Source: Gordonia amicalis NBRC 100051 = JCM 11271 (GTDB lineage Bacteria > Actinomycetota > Actinomycetes > Mycobacteriales > Mycobacteriaceae). From it: a stretch of 64,000 bases of DNA. The notes beneath the pieces are model-generated. The model was given only the letters and a program-made list of their open reading frames with translations. It was not told the origin of the DNA and ran no database searches. The DNA is taken from the NCBI RefSeq assembly GCF_000332995.1, contig NZ_BANS01000016.1, positions 1 to 64,000 of the forward strand, given 5' to 3'. This document shows positions 1 to 8,558 of this stretch, one piece after another; the first letter of the stretch is position 1; each line of letters begins with the position of its first letter. A program made the translations under genes and the position numbers.

Positions 1-1
1 G

Positions 2-991
2 CTGTTCGGGGCTCTGAGTGATCGCATCGGGGCCAAACCGGTGATCCTCGGCGGGCTGGTCGCCTTCGCGGTGGCGTCGTTGATCGGTGTGGCGACCGCG
101 ACGCCGCTGGCTCTCGCGCTCGCCCGGCTCGGTCAGGGCGCCGCAGCGTCCGCGTTCTCGCCCGCTTCGTCGGCGGCGGTGGCCCGCCTGGCGGGGCGAG
201 AACGGTTGGGGCACTACTTCGGTCATTACGGCGCATGGAAGAGCCTGGGTTATGTGTTCGGACCCTTGCTCGGCGTCGGACTCGTGTATCTGGGCGGGAT
301 TCGGTCGCTGTACGCGGCACTCGCGGTCCTCGGCCTTGCCGCCGCGGTCTGGGTGGCCGTCGCACTACCCGCGCCGCCTGTGCTGCCCCGGCAGCGATAC
401 ACCCTCGCCGACCTGGCCCGTCAGACGACCGAGCGCGGCTTCCTCGTCCCCACGATGCTGCTCGCGACCACGACCGCGATTCTCGGTGTCGCCGTGGGCT
501 TCCTGCCGCTACTGGCCTCGCGCGAGGGTCTGCCGTCGTTCGTCGGCGCGGCGTCGGTAGCGGTTCTCGCCCTGGTGTCCGCCGTCGTCCAGCCGTTGGT
601 CGGCCGGTACCGGGACGAAGGTCGGTTGACCATCCGAACCGGAGCCCTGGCGGGGATGACCGTCGGCGCGGCCGCACTGATACTCGTTGCGTTCGTGCCG
701 CACGCCGTGACGCTGCTGATCGCGTCCGCGGCGATCGGGGTGATGGTCGGGGGCGTCACGCCGTTGGCCTTCGCCCATCTGGCCGACTCGACGCCCGACG
801 AACGGATGGGTCGCACGATGGGCAACGCCGAACTCGGACGCGAGGTGGGTGACGCGGGCGGGCCGCTGATGGTCGGGGCCATCGCCACCTTCGCGACCCT
901 GCCCATCGCGCTGCTCGCCCTCGCGGTGGTGGCCCTCGGCGTCGGGGCGACCGGGCGACAAGCCCTGCGCCCGGTCGGCGAGGCCACGTAG
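2..991 (+). CDS. MFS transporter, 5' end outside window
   Basis: C-terminal part of a major facilitator superfamily exporter in the cytoplasmic membrane. The reading frame is open to the left edge. Its first residues (LFGALSDRIGAKPV) are the classical MFS motif A found between helices 2 and 3, so the true start and the first two helices lie outside the window; the GTG at 41 is internal. About ten hydrophobic helices follow, with a long charged central loop near PPVLPRQRYTLADLARQ. Motif A with GALSDRIG suggests a drug/H+ antiporter type of the DHA1 sort; the substrate cannot be read. The next gene, an SRPBCC protein on the same strand, starts about 80 bp downstream. Confidence 0.85.
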   Translation: MFGALSDRIGAKPVILGGLVAFAVASLIGVATATPLALALARLGQGAAASAFSPASSAAVARLAGRERLGHYFGHYGAWKSLGYVFGPLLGVGLVYLGGIRSLYAALAVLGLAAAVWVAVALPAPPVLPRQRYTLADLARQTTERGFLVPTMLLATTTAILGVAVGFLPLLASREGLPSFVGAASVAVLALVSAVVQPLVGRYRDEGRLTIRTGALAGMTVGAAALILVAFVPHAVTLLIASAAIGVMVGGVTPLAFAHLADSTPDERMGRTMGNAELGREVGDAGGPLMVGAIATFATLPIALLALAVVALGVGATGRQALRPVGEAT

Positions 992-1070
992 GTTTCACTC
1001 GTCCCCGGATTCGCTCGTGGCGACACCGTGCGCTCTGATACTCATATATGAAACCTGATTGGGGGCCTGG

Positions 1071-1739
1071 GTGAGTGCAACGACGATCCTGCTGATCGTT
1101 CTCGGGGTGTTGGTGGTGCTCGGCGTGCTCGGGATCATCGCGCTGTTCGTGCTCCACGGGCTCGCGGGCAACCCCAGCCGATTCGCGGTGCGGGACATGT
1201 CGCTCGACGAGGTCGATGACTACATCGACCGTCGGGCGTCGTTCGCGATCACCCTGCAGGAGACGACGCCGCTGTCACGCCGTGAGGTGTGGGAGCGGCT
1301 CACCGAGGCCGAGTACCTCTCGAGCTTGCCGTTCCTCACCGGGCCGCAGTGGACGACGCGCGGGTCCGGTGTCGTCGGCGTCGGATCGCGGCGGACGATG
1401 TCGGGCACCATCCTGTCGGTCGAGCAGCGGGTCGCCGCGGTCACCGAGCGCGAGCAACTCGTCCTGGTCGGCACCGGCATCTCGCTGCCGTTCGCCATCA
1501 AGAACTTCGCCGAGCGATTCACCATCACCGACGGCGCTCGGCTCGACACCGTCACGGTGACGTGGGAGATCGCCGGATCGCCGCGGTGGGTCGGTTGGCT
1601 GCCCTGGCGATGGGGTGTGCCGTTCATCCGGCCGGTGCTCGGATTTGTCCTGCGTCACGTCCTCCGGCTCAAGCCGTTCCGGCGTCCGAGCGCAGGGAAG
1701 AACCGCAGCGGCGCGTCGGGAATCGCGGACCCGATCTAG
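1071..1739 (+). CDS. Membrane-anchored SRPBCC-family protein
   Basis: Residues 3-30 form one hydrophobic helix (TILLIVLGVLVVLGVLGIIALFVL) and the rest reads as an SRPBCC (START/Bet v 1-like) fold, with conserved features such as LSRREVWERLTEAEYLSSLP and the closing helix-rich region. Members bind hydrophobic ligands; no ligand can be named here. I prefer the GTG at 1071 over a TTG at 1059 because a GGGGG run just upstream can serve as ribosome binding site and the shorter start gives a natural MSATT end. The tail is basic (RLKPFRRPSAGKNR). Its last four bases overlap the end of the convergent DUF2530 gene. Confidence 0.75.
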   Translation: MSATTILLIVLGVLVVLGVLGIIALFVLHGLAGNPSRFAVRDMSLDEVDDYIDRRASFAITLQETTPLSRREVWERLTEAEYLSSLPFLTGPQWTTRGSGVVGVGSRRTMSGTILSVEQRVAAVTEREQLVLVGTGISLPFAIKNFAERFTITDGARLDTVTVTWEIAGSPRWVGWLPWRWGVPFIRPVLGFVLRHVLRLKPFRRPSAGKNRSGASGIADPI

Positions 1740-1984
1740 TCCAGACCCTCCTGCGCACCGCGGGCGCCTCGGCGGACGCCGGCCCGCTGGACCAGCACGA
1801 TCGTGGTGCCGAGAAGGCCGACGCCGAGCCCGACCAGACAGATCCGGAGTGCGTTGCCGCCGCCCACATCGTTGACCGCGACGACCACCGTAGCCACCAG
1901 CCAGGCCACCATCCCGACCACGATCACCGGCTCGGGAGCACGCAGCACGCGCGGTATTTCGGGGACGTCGACTGTATCGGCCAT
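1736..1984 (-). CDS. DUF2530 family small membrane protein
   Basis: An 82-residue protein with two transmembrane helices (about residues 20-38 and 46-66) joined by a short NDVGGGNALR turn, which fits the DUF2530 family common in mycolata. The function is unknown. It ends in a basic tail (RRGARGAQEG). The gene is convergent and 4 bp overlapping with the SRPBCC gene and divergent from the purine permease, whose start is only 24 bp away. Mycobacterium has a similar small membrane protein next to the MarR/TrmH genes, which supports the family call through synteny. Confidence 0.75.
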   Translation of the reverse strand: MADTVDVPEIPRVLRAPEPVIVVGMVAWLVATVVVAVNDVGGGNALRICLVGLGVGLLGTTIVLVQRAGVRRGARGAQEGLD

Positions 1985-1995
1985 GAGACAAAGGG

Positions 1996-2001
1996 TAGCT
2001 T
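1996..2001 (+). promoter_or_regulatory. Putative -10 box (TAGCTT) of the NCS2 permease gene
   Basis: TAGCTT fits the actinobacterial TANNNT -10 element and ends 7 nt before the permease GTG. Transcription would begin at or next to the start codon, giving a leaderless mRNA. There is no ribosome binding site in the 24-bp gap, consistent with this. No clear -35 is seen. Confidence 0.5.
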
Positions 2002-2008
2002 TCCACAG

Positions 2009-3595
2009 GTGCCCAAAGATGTCCCGAGTGAGGCCCGCGACCTGACACCCGCCGACACCTCGACCGCGGAGGCGACCGAAGCGGCCGACGCAGGTGTTGC
2101 CGACCCGGCAACGGTCGACACCGGCCCCGCGACCACCGCAGGCCCTGCGTCGACGACGCCCAACGGTCGACTCGACCGCTTCTTCAAGATCTCCGAGCGC
2201 GGATCGACGATCAACCGCGAGTTCCGCGGCGGCCTGGTCACGTTCTTCACGATGGCCTACATCGTGGTGCTCAACCCGATCATCATCGGCGGCATCCCCG
2301 GCGGCGACAAGAACGCCGACGTGCTCGGCAACGTGCTGCCGCTGGCGCAGGTCGCCGCGGTCACCGCACTGGTAGCGGGCGTGATGTCGATCCTCTTCGG
2401 TCTCGTCGCCAACTATCCGTTCGCGATCGCCGCCGGTCTCGGGATCAACAGTCTTCTCGCGGTCTCGATCGCGCCCGAGGTGACCTGGCCGGAGGCGATG
2501 GGTCTCGTCGTGGTCGACGGCATCATCATCGTGCTGCTGGCGGTGACGGGATTCCGCACGGCGGTGTTCAACGCGGTGCCGGCCGAACTCAAGGCGGCCA
2601 TCGCCGCCGGCATCGGCGCGTTCATCGCGTTCATCGGCTTCGTCGACGCCGGCTTCGTCAAACGCATCCCGGACGCCGCCGGAACCACCGTTCCGGTCCA
2701 GCTGGGCAGCGACAACTCGATCGCCACCATCCCGACGCTGATCTTCGCCCTCGGTGTCCTGATCATGGGTGTCCTGGTGGTACGGAAGGTCCCGGGCGGT
2801 CTGCTGATCGGCATCGCGATCACCACTGTCCTGTCGGTCGTGCTCGAGCGCATCTTCGACTACGGCTCCAGCATGGACAACCCGTCGGGCTGGGGCCTCA
2901 CCGTGCCCGACATCCCTACCGCGCTGGGCGGGTTGCCCGACCTGAGCCTCGTCGGAGATGTCGACCTGTTCGGCGCGTTCACCCGGATCGGTGTGCTGGC
3001 GGCGTCGGTGCTGGTGTTCGCGCTCGTGCTCTCCAACTTCTTCGACGCCATGGGAACGATGACCGGCCTCGGCAAGGAGGCCGGCCTGGCCGACGAGAAG
3101 GGCAACCTGCCCGGTATCGGCCGCGCGCTGGTGGCCGAGGGGACGGGCGCCATCGCCGGCGGCGTCGGCTCGGCATCGTCGAATACGGTCTTCGTCGAAT
3201 CGGCGTCGGGCATCGCCGAAGGTGCCCGCACCGGCCTGGCCAATGTGGTCACCGGCGTGCTGTTCCTGGTCGCGATGTTCCTGACGCCGATCTACGAGGT
3301 GATCCCGCTCGAGTCGGTGGCGCCGGCCCTCGTGGTGGTCGGTGCGATGATGATCGGCCAGCTGACGGCCGTCGACTTCCGTCGCTTCGACTTCGCGTTG
3401 CCGGCCTTCCTGACCGTCGTGTCGATGCCGTTCACGTACTCGATCGCCAACGGCATCGGGATCGGCTTCATCAGCTGGGTGGTCATGGCCACCGCGGCCG
3501 GCAAGGCCCGCACGGTTCATCCGCTGCTGTGGCTGGTGGCCGCGGTCTTCGTCGCCTACTTCGCGCGTGGACCGATCTCCGACCTCATCAGCTAA
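2009..3595 (+). CDS. NCS2 family (AzgA-type) purine permease
   Basis: Proton-coupled uptake of purine bases (adenine, guanine or hypoxanthine) across the cytoplasmic membrane, inferred from family. The 528-residue protein has a 50-residue polar Thr/Ala-rich head, then the AzgA pattern: GGLVTFFTMAYIVVLNP in helix 1, NFFDAMGTMTGLGKEAG in the middle and SSNTVFVESASGIAEGART near helix 10, the last two forming the substrate site in this family. Twelve to fourteen hydrophobic segments are present. The GTG at 2009 is the first credible in-frame start after the divergent DUF2530 gene. The specific base transported cannot be told from the sequence. Confidence 0.88.
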   Translation: MPKDVPSEARDLTPADTSTAEATEAADAGVADPATVDTGPATTAGPASTTPNGRLDRFFKISERGSTINREFRGGLVTFFTMAYIVVLNPIIIGGIPGGDKNADVLGNVLPLAQVAAVTALVAGVMSILFGLVANYPFAIAAGLGINSLLAVSIAPEVTWPEAMGLVVVDGIIIVLLAVTGFRTAVFNAVPAELKAAIAAGIGAFIAFIGFVDAGFVKRIPDAAGTTVPVQLGSDNSIATIPTLIFALGVLIMGVLVVRKVPGGLLIGIAITTVLSVVLERIFDYGSSMDNPSGWGLTVPDIPTALGGLPDLSLVGDVDLFGAFTRIGVLAASVLVFALVLSNFFDAMGTMTGLGKEAGLADEKGNLPGIGRALVAEGTGAIAGGVGSASSNTVFVESASGIAEGARTGLANVVTGVLFLVAMFLTPIYEVIPLESVAPALVVVGAMMIGQLTAVDFRRFDFALPAFLTVVSMPFTYSIANGIGIGFISWVVMATAAGKARTVHPLLWLVAAVFVAYFARGPISDLIS

Positions 3596-3680
3596 CGCCT
3601 GTAGTCAAATTTTGCGACCGGTTTGTCATCCACCCGGGTCAATTTGCTTTGCTTAGAGATCTGGAGGTCGTTAGCTGTCC

Positions 3681-3686
3681 TACTCT
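3681..3686 (+). promoter_or_regulatory. Putative -10 box (TACTCT) of the MarR gene
   Basis: TACTCT lies 6 nt before the MarR ATG, in a relatively AT-rich stretch (3596-3692). This suggests a leaderless transcript. MarR proteins usually repress their own promoters, so the AT-rich stretch upstream is where an operator should be, but I see no convincing palindrome. Confidence 0.45.
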
Positions 3687-3692
3687 GGGGTA

Positions 3693-4157
3693 ATGCATTC
3701 ACCGTATGGTTACGGAAGTCTATCCGGCGACCTGTCCCTCGCCGTCGTACGTCTCGCGCGACGCCTGAGGGGGCGGCGCGAGAACAAGCTGGTCTCGCTG
3801 ACGCAGCTCTCCGCCCTCTACACGCTCCATCACGAAGGTCCGATGACCCCTGGTGCCCTCGCCGCGGCTGAGCGGGTGCGCCCGCCGTCGATGACGAGGG
3901 TGATCGCGTCGCTGTCGGATCTGGGCATGATCAAGCGCGAACCTCATCCGACTGACGGGCGTCAGGCCATCGTGACGCTCTCGCAGGACGGGGTGGAGGT
4001 CATCAAGGAAGAGCTGGCGGCCCGCGAGGCCTGGCTGAGCGACCGGCTGCGCGAACTGTCGCCGGACGAACGGGACGCCCTGCGCGAGGGTGTGATCATC
4101 TTCAACAAGATCCTCGGTAAGCCGAACACCGACGTGCCGCACACCCGGGCGGTCTGA
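3693..4157 (+). CDS. MarR family transcriptional regulator
   Basis: A 154-residue winged-helix repressor. The recognition region reads [21 protein letters not shown] followed by the wing [22 protein letters not shown], where the DGRQ hairpin is the typical MarR wing. N- and C-terminal helices for dimerisation flank it. The gene is the counterpart of mycobacterial Rv0880 by order (next to the TrmH-type methyltransferase and DUF2537). Ligand and targets are unknown; its close neighbours are the purine permease upstream and the Eis-like gene, convergent, downstream. Confidence 0.85.
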   Translation: MHSPYGYGSLSGDLSLAVVRLARRLRGRRENKLVSLTQLSALYTLHHEGPMTPGALAAAERVRPPSMTRVIASLSDLGMIKREPHPTDGRQAIVTLSQDGVEVIKEELAAREAWLSDRLRELSPDERDALREGVIIFNKILGKPNTDVPHTRAV

Positions 4158-4201
4158 CGCGGTCATTGCCCGCTCCAGAATGAGTCCCGGAGCTTGCGGG
4201 G

Positions 4202-5452
4202 TCAGAAGAACGTGCCGGAGAACGGTGCCTGATCGGTGGTGAAGGCCTGGTCCAGAGCTCGAAGCGTTGTCGGGGAGTCGACGCTGAGCCGGCCGGCCGC
4301 CGCGAAGGCCGACGGTCGTATGCCGCCGAGGTAGATGCTCGACAGCACCGAGGTGTCCATTTTCACTGTGGGCGTTGCGGTTTCGGCCGCCGGTGCGACG
4401 ATCGCGTCGCCGCCGCGCGCGGACACCGTGAAAACCCCTCCGTGACCACGGAACTCGTCGGTGACCTCGATGACGGCATCGAGGTCGGCGGCGTACTTCC
4501 GCGATCCCAACGCGGCCGGGATGTCGAGGATGCGTAGCCACATCTCGTCGCGCAGGCCGGTGATCGACACATCTCGCGCGTTGATCAGCTTGTGCCGCAA
4601 CGGGTCGTCGACCGGGATGGTGGCGGTCAGTGACGGGATCAGGTCGAGGTTGGTCAGTACCCGCCACAGGTCGGAGTGGGCGTCGTCGGTGACCGCGAAG
4701 ACCTCGTTCACCTCGCCCCGCACGCCACCGTTCTCGTTCTTGTAGATGCGGTAACTGGCGTAGCCGTCGTCGTGCAGCAGGTAATGCAGTCCGCTCGCGG
4801 GCAGCGGACGCTCCGACGGCCGGTCGGCGAGGATCGGTGCCCACCAGGCGGGGGTCCGGGTGAGCGCGCCGGGGGTGGTGAGCGTCCAGCGTGCATGGAG
4901 ATCGGGTACGGCAGCGGCGATCTCGTCGACGTCGGCGAAGCGCACGGTCGCGTCCTTCGGCTGATCGCCGCGCATCGGTGCATGCCCGGGCGTGATGGAC
5001 ACGGTGTTGGAGAAGCACGCCGGACCGAACCCGAAGCGTTCGTAGATGGTGCCCTCACTCGCGGTCAGGATCGCGAACGTGTAGTTCTCGGCCTCCCACT
5101 GCCCGAACATCTCGGTCAGCATCGTGCGCAGGATTCCACGACGACGATGCGTCGACGCCACGGACACCCACGACAGTCCGGCGGCGTCGGCCACACCGGC
5201 GCCGGGTAACGACATCGACATCCGGTAGAACATCGACACCCCGACGAGCGGCTTCGACGGGAGGCCGGTGTCGCGCACCAGGACGATGTCGTCGTCGGCG
5301 ACCTTGCCGCGAAGGTCGGCGCGCTCGTCGTCGGGCAGTGGATTGCGCATGGCGAACGCACGGGCATCGGTGGTGATGATGTCGTCCCAGTCGGCGTCGG
5401 TGGCGCGCTGGAGGGACAGACGTGACGTCGGGGTCGAGACGCTGTTGGTCAC
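4202..5452 (-). CDS. Eis-like GNAT N-acetyltransferase
   Basis: Acetyl-CoA dependent N-acetyltransferase of the Eis (enhanced intracellular survival) family; such enzymes acetylate amines, including aminoglycosides and protein lysines, as hexamers in known cases. The 416-residue length fits. The GNAT fold at residues 10-145 has the acetyl-CoA loop SVASTHRRRGI (99-107 region) and the general-acid tyrosine in TIYERFGFG (Tyr137). A second GNAT-like region and an SCP2-like C-terminal domain follow, ending in PFSGTFF; Eis enzymes use their C-terminal carboxylate in catalysis. The start is GTG. It lies between MarR and TrmH, where mycobacteria lack an eis gene as far as I recall. The in vivo substrate is unknown. 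Confidence 0.85.
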   Translation of the reverse strand: MTNSVSTPTSRLSLQRATDADWDDIITTDARAFAMRNPLPDDERADLRGKVADDDIVLVRDTGLPSKPLVGVSMFYRMSMSLPGAGVADAAGLSWVSVASTHRRRGILRTMLTEMFGQWEAENYTFAILTASEGTIYERFGFGPACFSNTVSITPGHAPMRGDQPKDATVRFADVDEIAAAVPDLHARWTLTTPGALTRTPAWWAPILADRPSERPLPASGLHYLLHDDGYASYRIYKNENGGVRGEVNEVFAVTDDAHSDLWRVLTNLDLIPSLTATIPVDDPLRHKLINARDVSITGLRDEMWLRILDIPAALGSRKYAADLDAVIEVTDEFRGHGGVFTVSARGGDAIVAPAAETATPTVKMDTSVLSSIYLGGIRPSAFAAAGRLSVDSPTTLRALDQAFTTDQAPFSGTFF

Positions 5453-5548
5453 GGGCTCAACATTTCCACATCGGCGAGGCCGGGGTACTCATCGGGTGTT
5501 CGAACGGGTGTCGCAGGTCACGTACGGCCCGGGTGGCACACTGTTCCG

Positions 5549-6403
5549 GTGCCCGGGCTCGCAGTGGAAGTGATCGACATCGACGACCCGCAGGATCCCC
5601 GGGTCGAGGACTTCCGTGACCTCAACTCGGTGGACCGCCGACCCGACCTCCCGGTTCTGCCCGGCGGACGCCCCGGACGCGGTCTGGTCATCGCCGAAGG
5701 CGTGCTCGTCGCGCAGCGCATGATCGCCTCGAGGTTCTCCGCCCACGCCTTTCTCGGCGTCGACAAGCGTATGAAGGAACTCGACGACGATCTGCGCGAC
5801 CCGTCGCTGTCGGGTGTCCCGTTCTTCCGGGCCTCGGCCGAGGTGATGGCGGAGATCGTCGGCTTCCACCTCAACCGCGGCGTCCTCGCCGTCTCGCGAC
5901 GCCCCGAGGTGCTCTCGGTGCCGGACATCGTCGAGACCGCGCGCACCGTGGCGATCCTCGAAGGCGTCAACGATCACGAGAACATCGGCTCGATCTTCCG
6001 CAACGCCGCCGGCCTCGGCGTCGACGCCGTCCTGTTCGGTCAGGGCTGCGCCGACCCGTTGTACCGGCGTTGCGTTCGCGTCTCGATGGGTCATGCCCTG
6101 CTGGTGCCGTTCGCCAAGTTCGACGAGTGGCCCCGTGGTCTCGACGAACTGCGTTCCCGCGACTTCCGTCTCGTCTCGATGACCCCGGACCCCGACGCGG
6201 TGACGCTCGCCGAGGCGGTCGACGCCGAGAAGATCGGATTCCTGGTGGGCGCCGAAGGGCCCGGCCTCACCGCGTCGGCGATGGCGTCGACGGATGTGAA
6301 GGCCCGCATCCCGATGAGTCGCGGAACCGACTCGCTCAACGTTGCGACAGCCGCGGCCGTCGCGTTCTACGAGCGTGTCCGGTCGGGCACGATGGGGGAG
6401 TGA
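5549..6403 (+). CDS. TrmH/SpoU-family RNA 2'-O-methyltransferase
   Basis: SPOUT-class methyltransferase that moves a methyl group from S-adenosylmethionine to a ribose 2'-OH of rRNA or tRNA. All three SPOUT motifs are visible: motif 1 NDHENIGSIFRNAAGLG (Asn145, Arg151), motif 2 GAEGPGL (234-240) and motif 3 IPMSRGTDSLNVATAAA (254-270), which form the knotted SAM site. The first 110 residues are an RNA-binding L30e-like domain with GLVIAEGVLVAQRMI. It matches Rv0881 by content and order. The target nucleotide is unknown. Its stop overlaps the next start by four bases (GTGA), implying coupled translation with the DUF2537 gene. Confidence 0.9.
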   Translation: MPGLAVEVIDIDDPQDPRVEDFRDLNSVDRRPDLPVLPGGRPGRGLVIAEGVLVAQRMIASRFSAHAFLGVDKRMKELDDDLRDPSLSGVPFFRASAEVMAEIVGFHLNRGVLAVSRRPEVLSVPDIVETARTVAILEGVNDHENIGSIFRNAAGLGVDAVLFGQGCADPLYRRCVRVSMGHALLVPFAKFDEWPRGLDELRSRDFRLVSMTPDPDAVTLAEAVDAEKIGFLVGAEGPGLTASAMASTDVKARIPMSRGTDSLNVATAAAVAFYERVRSGTMGE

Positions 6404-6726
6404 ACACTCCCGAACCGTTCGATCGGAATGGCGAGCCCACTCCGTGGGTGGGGCACACCGAGCCCACGCCCTGGGCGCTCGGCATCGGCGTATCCGCCGT
6501 CTGCGCACTCTTCGGGGCGTTCGTGCTCGTCGGGATCTACGAACTGATCGGCGGCATCCTGAAGTTCCTCGGCATCGCCGCGGTGCTCGTCGTCGCCGGT
6601 GGCCTCGGCTGGACCCTCTGGGAGTTCCGCTACCGCCTCGTATGGCGCTGGATCGTCTGGGGCCTGCTCATCGGCTTCCTGGCCGGGGTGACGTCGTCGA
6701 TCGCGTTGCTGATCATGGGTCGTTAG
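6400..6726 (+). CDS. DUF2537 family membrane protein
   Basis: A 108-residue membrane protein with a proline-rich polar head (TPWVGHTEPTPW) and three hydrophobic helices at about 27-48, 52-72 and 86-106. This is the Rv0882-like family, always found after the TrmH-type methyltransferase; the function is unknown. The GTG start overlaps the upstream stop codon (GTGA). The basic segment between helices 2 and 3 (EFRYRLVWRW) probably faces the cytoplasm. Confidence 0.8.
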   Translation: MNTPEPFDRNGEPTPWVGHTEPTPWALGIGVSAVCALFGAFVLVGIYELIGGILKFLGIAAVLVVAGGLGWTLWEFRYRLVWRWIVWGLLIGFLAGVTSSIALLIMGR

Positions 6727-6844
6727 CTCTGCCACCGCGCGGACAACACCTGGCCCAAGCCTCACCTACCAGACACCACCGACAGGGCCGAGCCGATGAG
6801 TGGACGTCAAGATTCGGTGCGGACCAGCGCATTCCCGTGTACAG

Positions 6845-6860
6845 TCGAACATGTATTCGA
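6845..6860. promoter_or_regulatory. SOS (LexA) box
   Basis: TCGAACATGTATTCGA agrees with the mycobacterial/actinobacterial LexA site TCGAAC-N4-GTTCGA at 11 of 12 specified positions (the right half has A in place of G). A -10-like TACAGT at 6840-6845 abuts it, so bound LexA would block the promoter of the HNH gene. Several mycobacterial 13E12-repeat genes are known LexA targets, which fits. Confidence 0.8.
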
Positions 6861-6885
6861 TCAGTGTTCTCCGGGGGTGACCGTC

Positions 6886-8493
6886 TTGGCAGACAGCGCA
6901 CGGCCCGCCGCCGCGGTCCCGCCTTCCGGAGCTGCCGCGCTCGTCGATCAAATCCATTCGCTCATCGACCAGTTGCAGACGGTGAACCTGACGCAGTGTT
7001 CGGATGCCGAACTCGTCGATCTCGCCGCCGAGACCGAAAGGGCCATGGCGCGACTGAGTTTTGCCGGGGACCGTCAGGTCGTCGAAGCCACCGAACGTGA
7101 CCTACCGCGTAAGACCGGTCATCGCAGTGTCATCCAGTTCATGACCCATCGCCTCCGGATCGCCGAACCCATGCGTCGCCGCGACCAGATGTCGGCCACC
7201 GCAACCTTTTCCAGCCCGACCGGTGAACCGCTCCCACCCCAGCACCCCACCCTGGCCGAGGCCTTTGCCGACGGGCATGTCGGCCCCGCCCATGTTCGTG
7301 CGGTCATCGATGTCCTCGACCAGATTCCGCACGCCGTCGACCACGACGTGAAGATCGCCGCCGAAGTTCAGATGACCGAGATCGCCGTCGACCACACGCC
7401 GGCCGACATCACCGCCCTGGGATCCCGACTGCTGGCCCACCTCGACCCCGACGGCACCCTCACCGACGATTCGGATCGCCAGCGCCGCCGGAATCTGTGG
7501 GTCGACCGGCAGCGTGCCGACGGCACGGCCAAACTCACCGGCACCCTGACACCCGAACTGCTTGCCCGGGTCACCATGCTGCTCGCCGTCTGGGCCAAAC
7601 CCGGCATGAACAACCCCGACGACCCTGAATCACCCCATGGCTCGATCGACGACGCCGACCCCGACGTGGTCGCCGCAGCCGCCGAGCGGGATGACCGCAC
7701 CCCGGCCCAGCTCAACCACGACGCCTTCAACGCACTGCTGAAAGCTGTGTTCGAGGACGGTCTACTGGGTAAGAGCCACCGCGGACTACCCGTGCAGATG
7801 ATCTTCAAGGCCGATCTGAACGATCTGATCCGTGAAGCCGGCTTCGCCACCACCGCGACCGGCACCCTGATCCCGATCAAAGATCTCGTCAACCTGGCCG
7901 CCGACGCCCAACCATGGCTGGCGGTGTTCAAGGACGCCACCGCCGTCCCGCTCTACTTCGGACGCGGCAAGCGCCTGGCCACCCGCGAACAGCGCCTGGT
8001 GTCCTTCGCCCGCCCCGACGGCGAAAACTGCTCCACACCCGACTGCGACCTCTCCGCCGCACACGTGGAAATGCATCACGCCCAACTCGATTGGGGCCTC
8101 GGCGGACTCACCGACATCACCGACCTCGCACCCGCATGTCCGAAACACAACCGCATGGTCGGAGAGCAACCCGGCCAGTACACCACCCGGATGGTCCGTG
8201 AAGGATCCGATGAAGGCCGCTGCGTCTGGCGGCTCAACGCCGAGCCCGGGGCACCACCCAACCCCGAACGCATCAACCGGCGACCCGACATACCCCGCCG
8301 GTTCATCGAACACCTCCAACAGGTACGTAACGAGATCCACGGACCCGCAACGGCGTCCGGCGATGAAGCACGCCTTGTGGTGCGCAGAGTCATCGACCAC
8401 CGGCCACGGGTCGTCCCGCCGAGCCGCGAACTGCGCGCGGATCCCCGGTCGCTCATCGAAACACACCTCGCCGAACTACTCAGCCGCCTCTGA
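6886..8493 (+). CDS. DUF222 / 13E12-repeat family HNH endonuclease-like protein
   Basis: Member of the abundant 13E12-repeat family of mycolata. An N-terminal DUF222 helical domain (about residues 20-330, with MARLSFAGDRQVVEATERD and HVRAVIDVLDQIP) is followed by an HNH nuclease module: Cys pair near NCSTPDCDLSAAHV, HH in EMHHAQLDWG, GG in GLGGLTDITDLAPACPKHNR. The role is unknown; a DNA-damage link is suggested by the SOS box upstream. I chose the TTG at 6886 because GGGGGTGA sits 8 nt before it and matches the anti-Shine-Dalgarno sequence very well. Alternatives are GTG at 6877 and ATG at 6796, the latter unlikely because it would lie upstream of the LexA box and -10. Confidence 0.85.
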   Translation: MADSARPAAAVPPSGAAALVDQIHSLIDQLQTVNLTQCSDAELVDLAAETERAMARLSFAGDRQVVEATERDLPRKTGHRSVIQFMTHRLRIAEPMRRRDQMSATATFSSPTGEPLPPQHPTLAEAFADGHVGPAHVRAVIDVLDQIPHAVDHDVKIAAEVQMTEIAVDHTPADITALGSRLLAHLDPDGTLTDDSDRQRRRNLWVDRQRADGTAKLTGTLTPELLARVTMLLAVWAKPGMNNPDDPESPHGSIDDADPDVVAAAAERDDRTPAQLNHDAFNALLKAVFEDGLLGKSHRGLPVQMIFKADLNDLIREAGFATTATGTLIPIKDLVNLAADAQPWLAVFKDATAVPLYFGRGKRLATREQRLVSFARPDGENCSTPDCDLSAAHVEMHHAQLDWGLGGLTDITDLAPACPKHNRMVGEQPGQYTTRMVREGSDEGRCVWRLNAEPGAPPNPERINRRPDIPRRFIEHLQQVRNEIHGPATASGDEARLVVRRVIDHRPRVVPPSRELRADPRSLIETHLAELLSRL

Positions 8494-8558
8494 CCTGAGC
8501 CCAGATCCCCGAAGTCGAGACACTCGAAGTCATCCACGGGCTCGGGCACGAGGAGCGG

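Noticed and set aside
6796..6885. Upstream ATG at 6796 as start of the HNH protein
   Set aside because: It would place the LexA box and -10 within the coding sequence; GGGGGTGA before TTG 6886 is a far better initiation signal.
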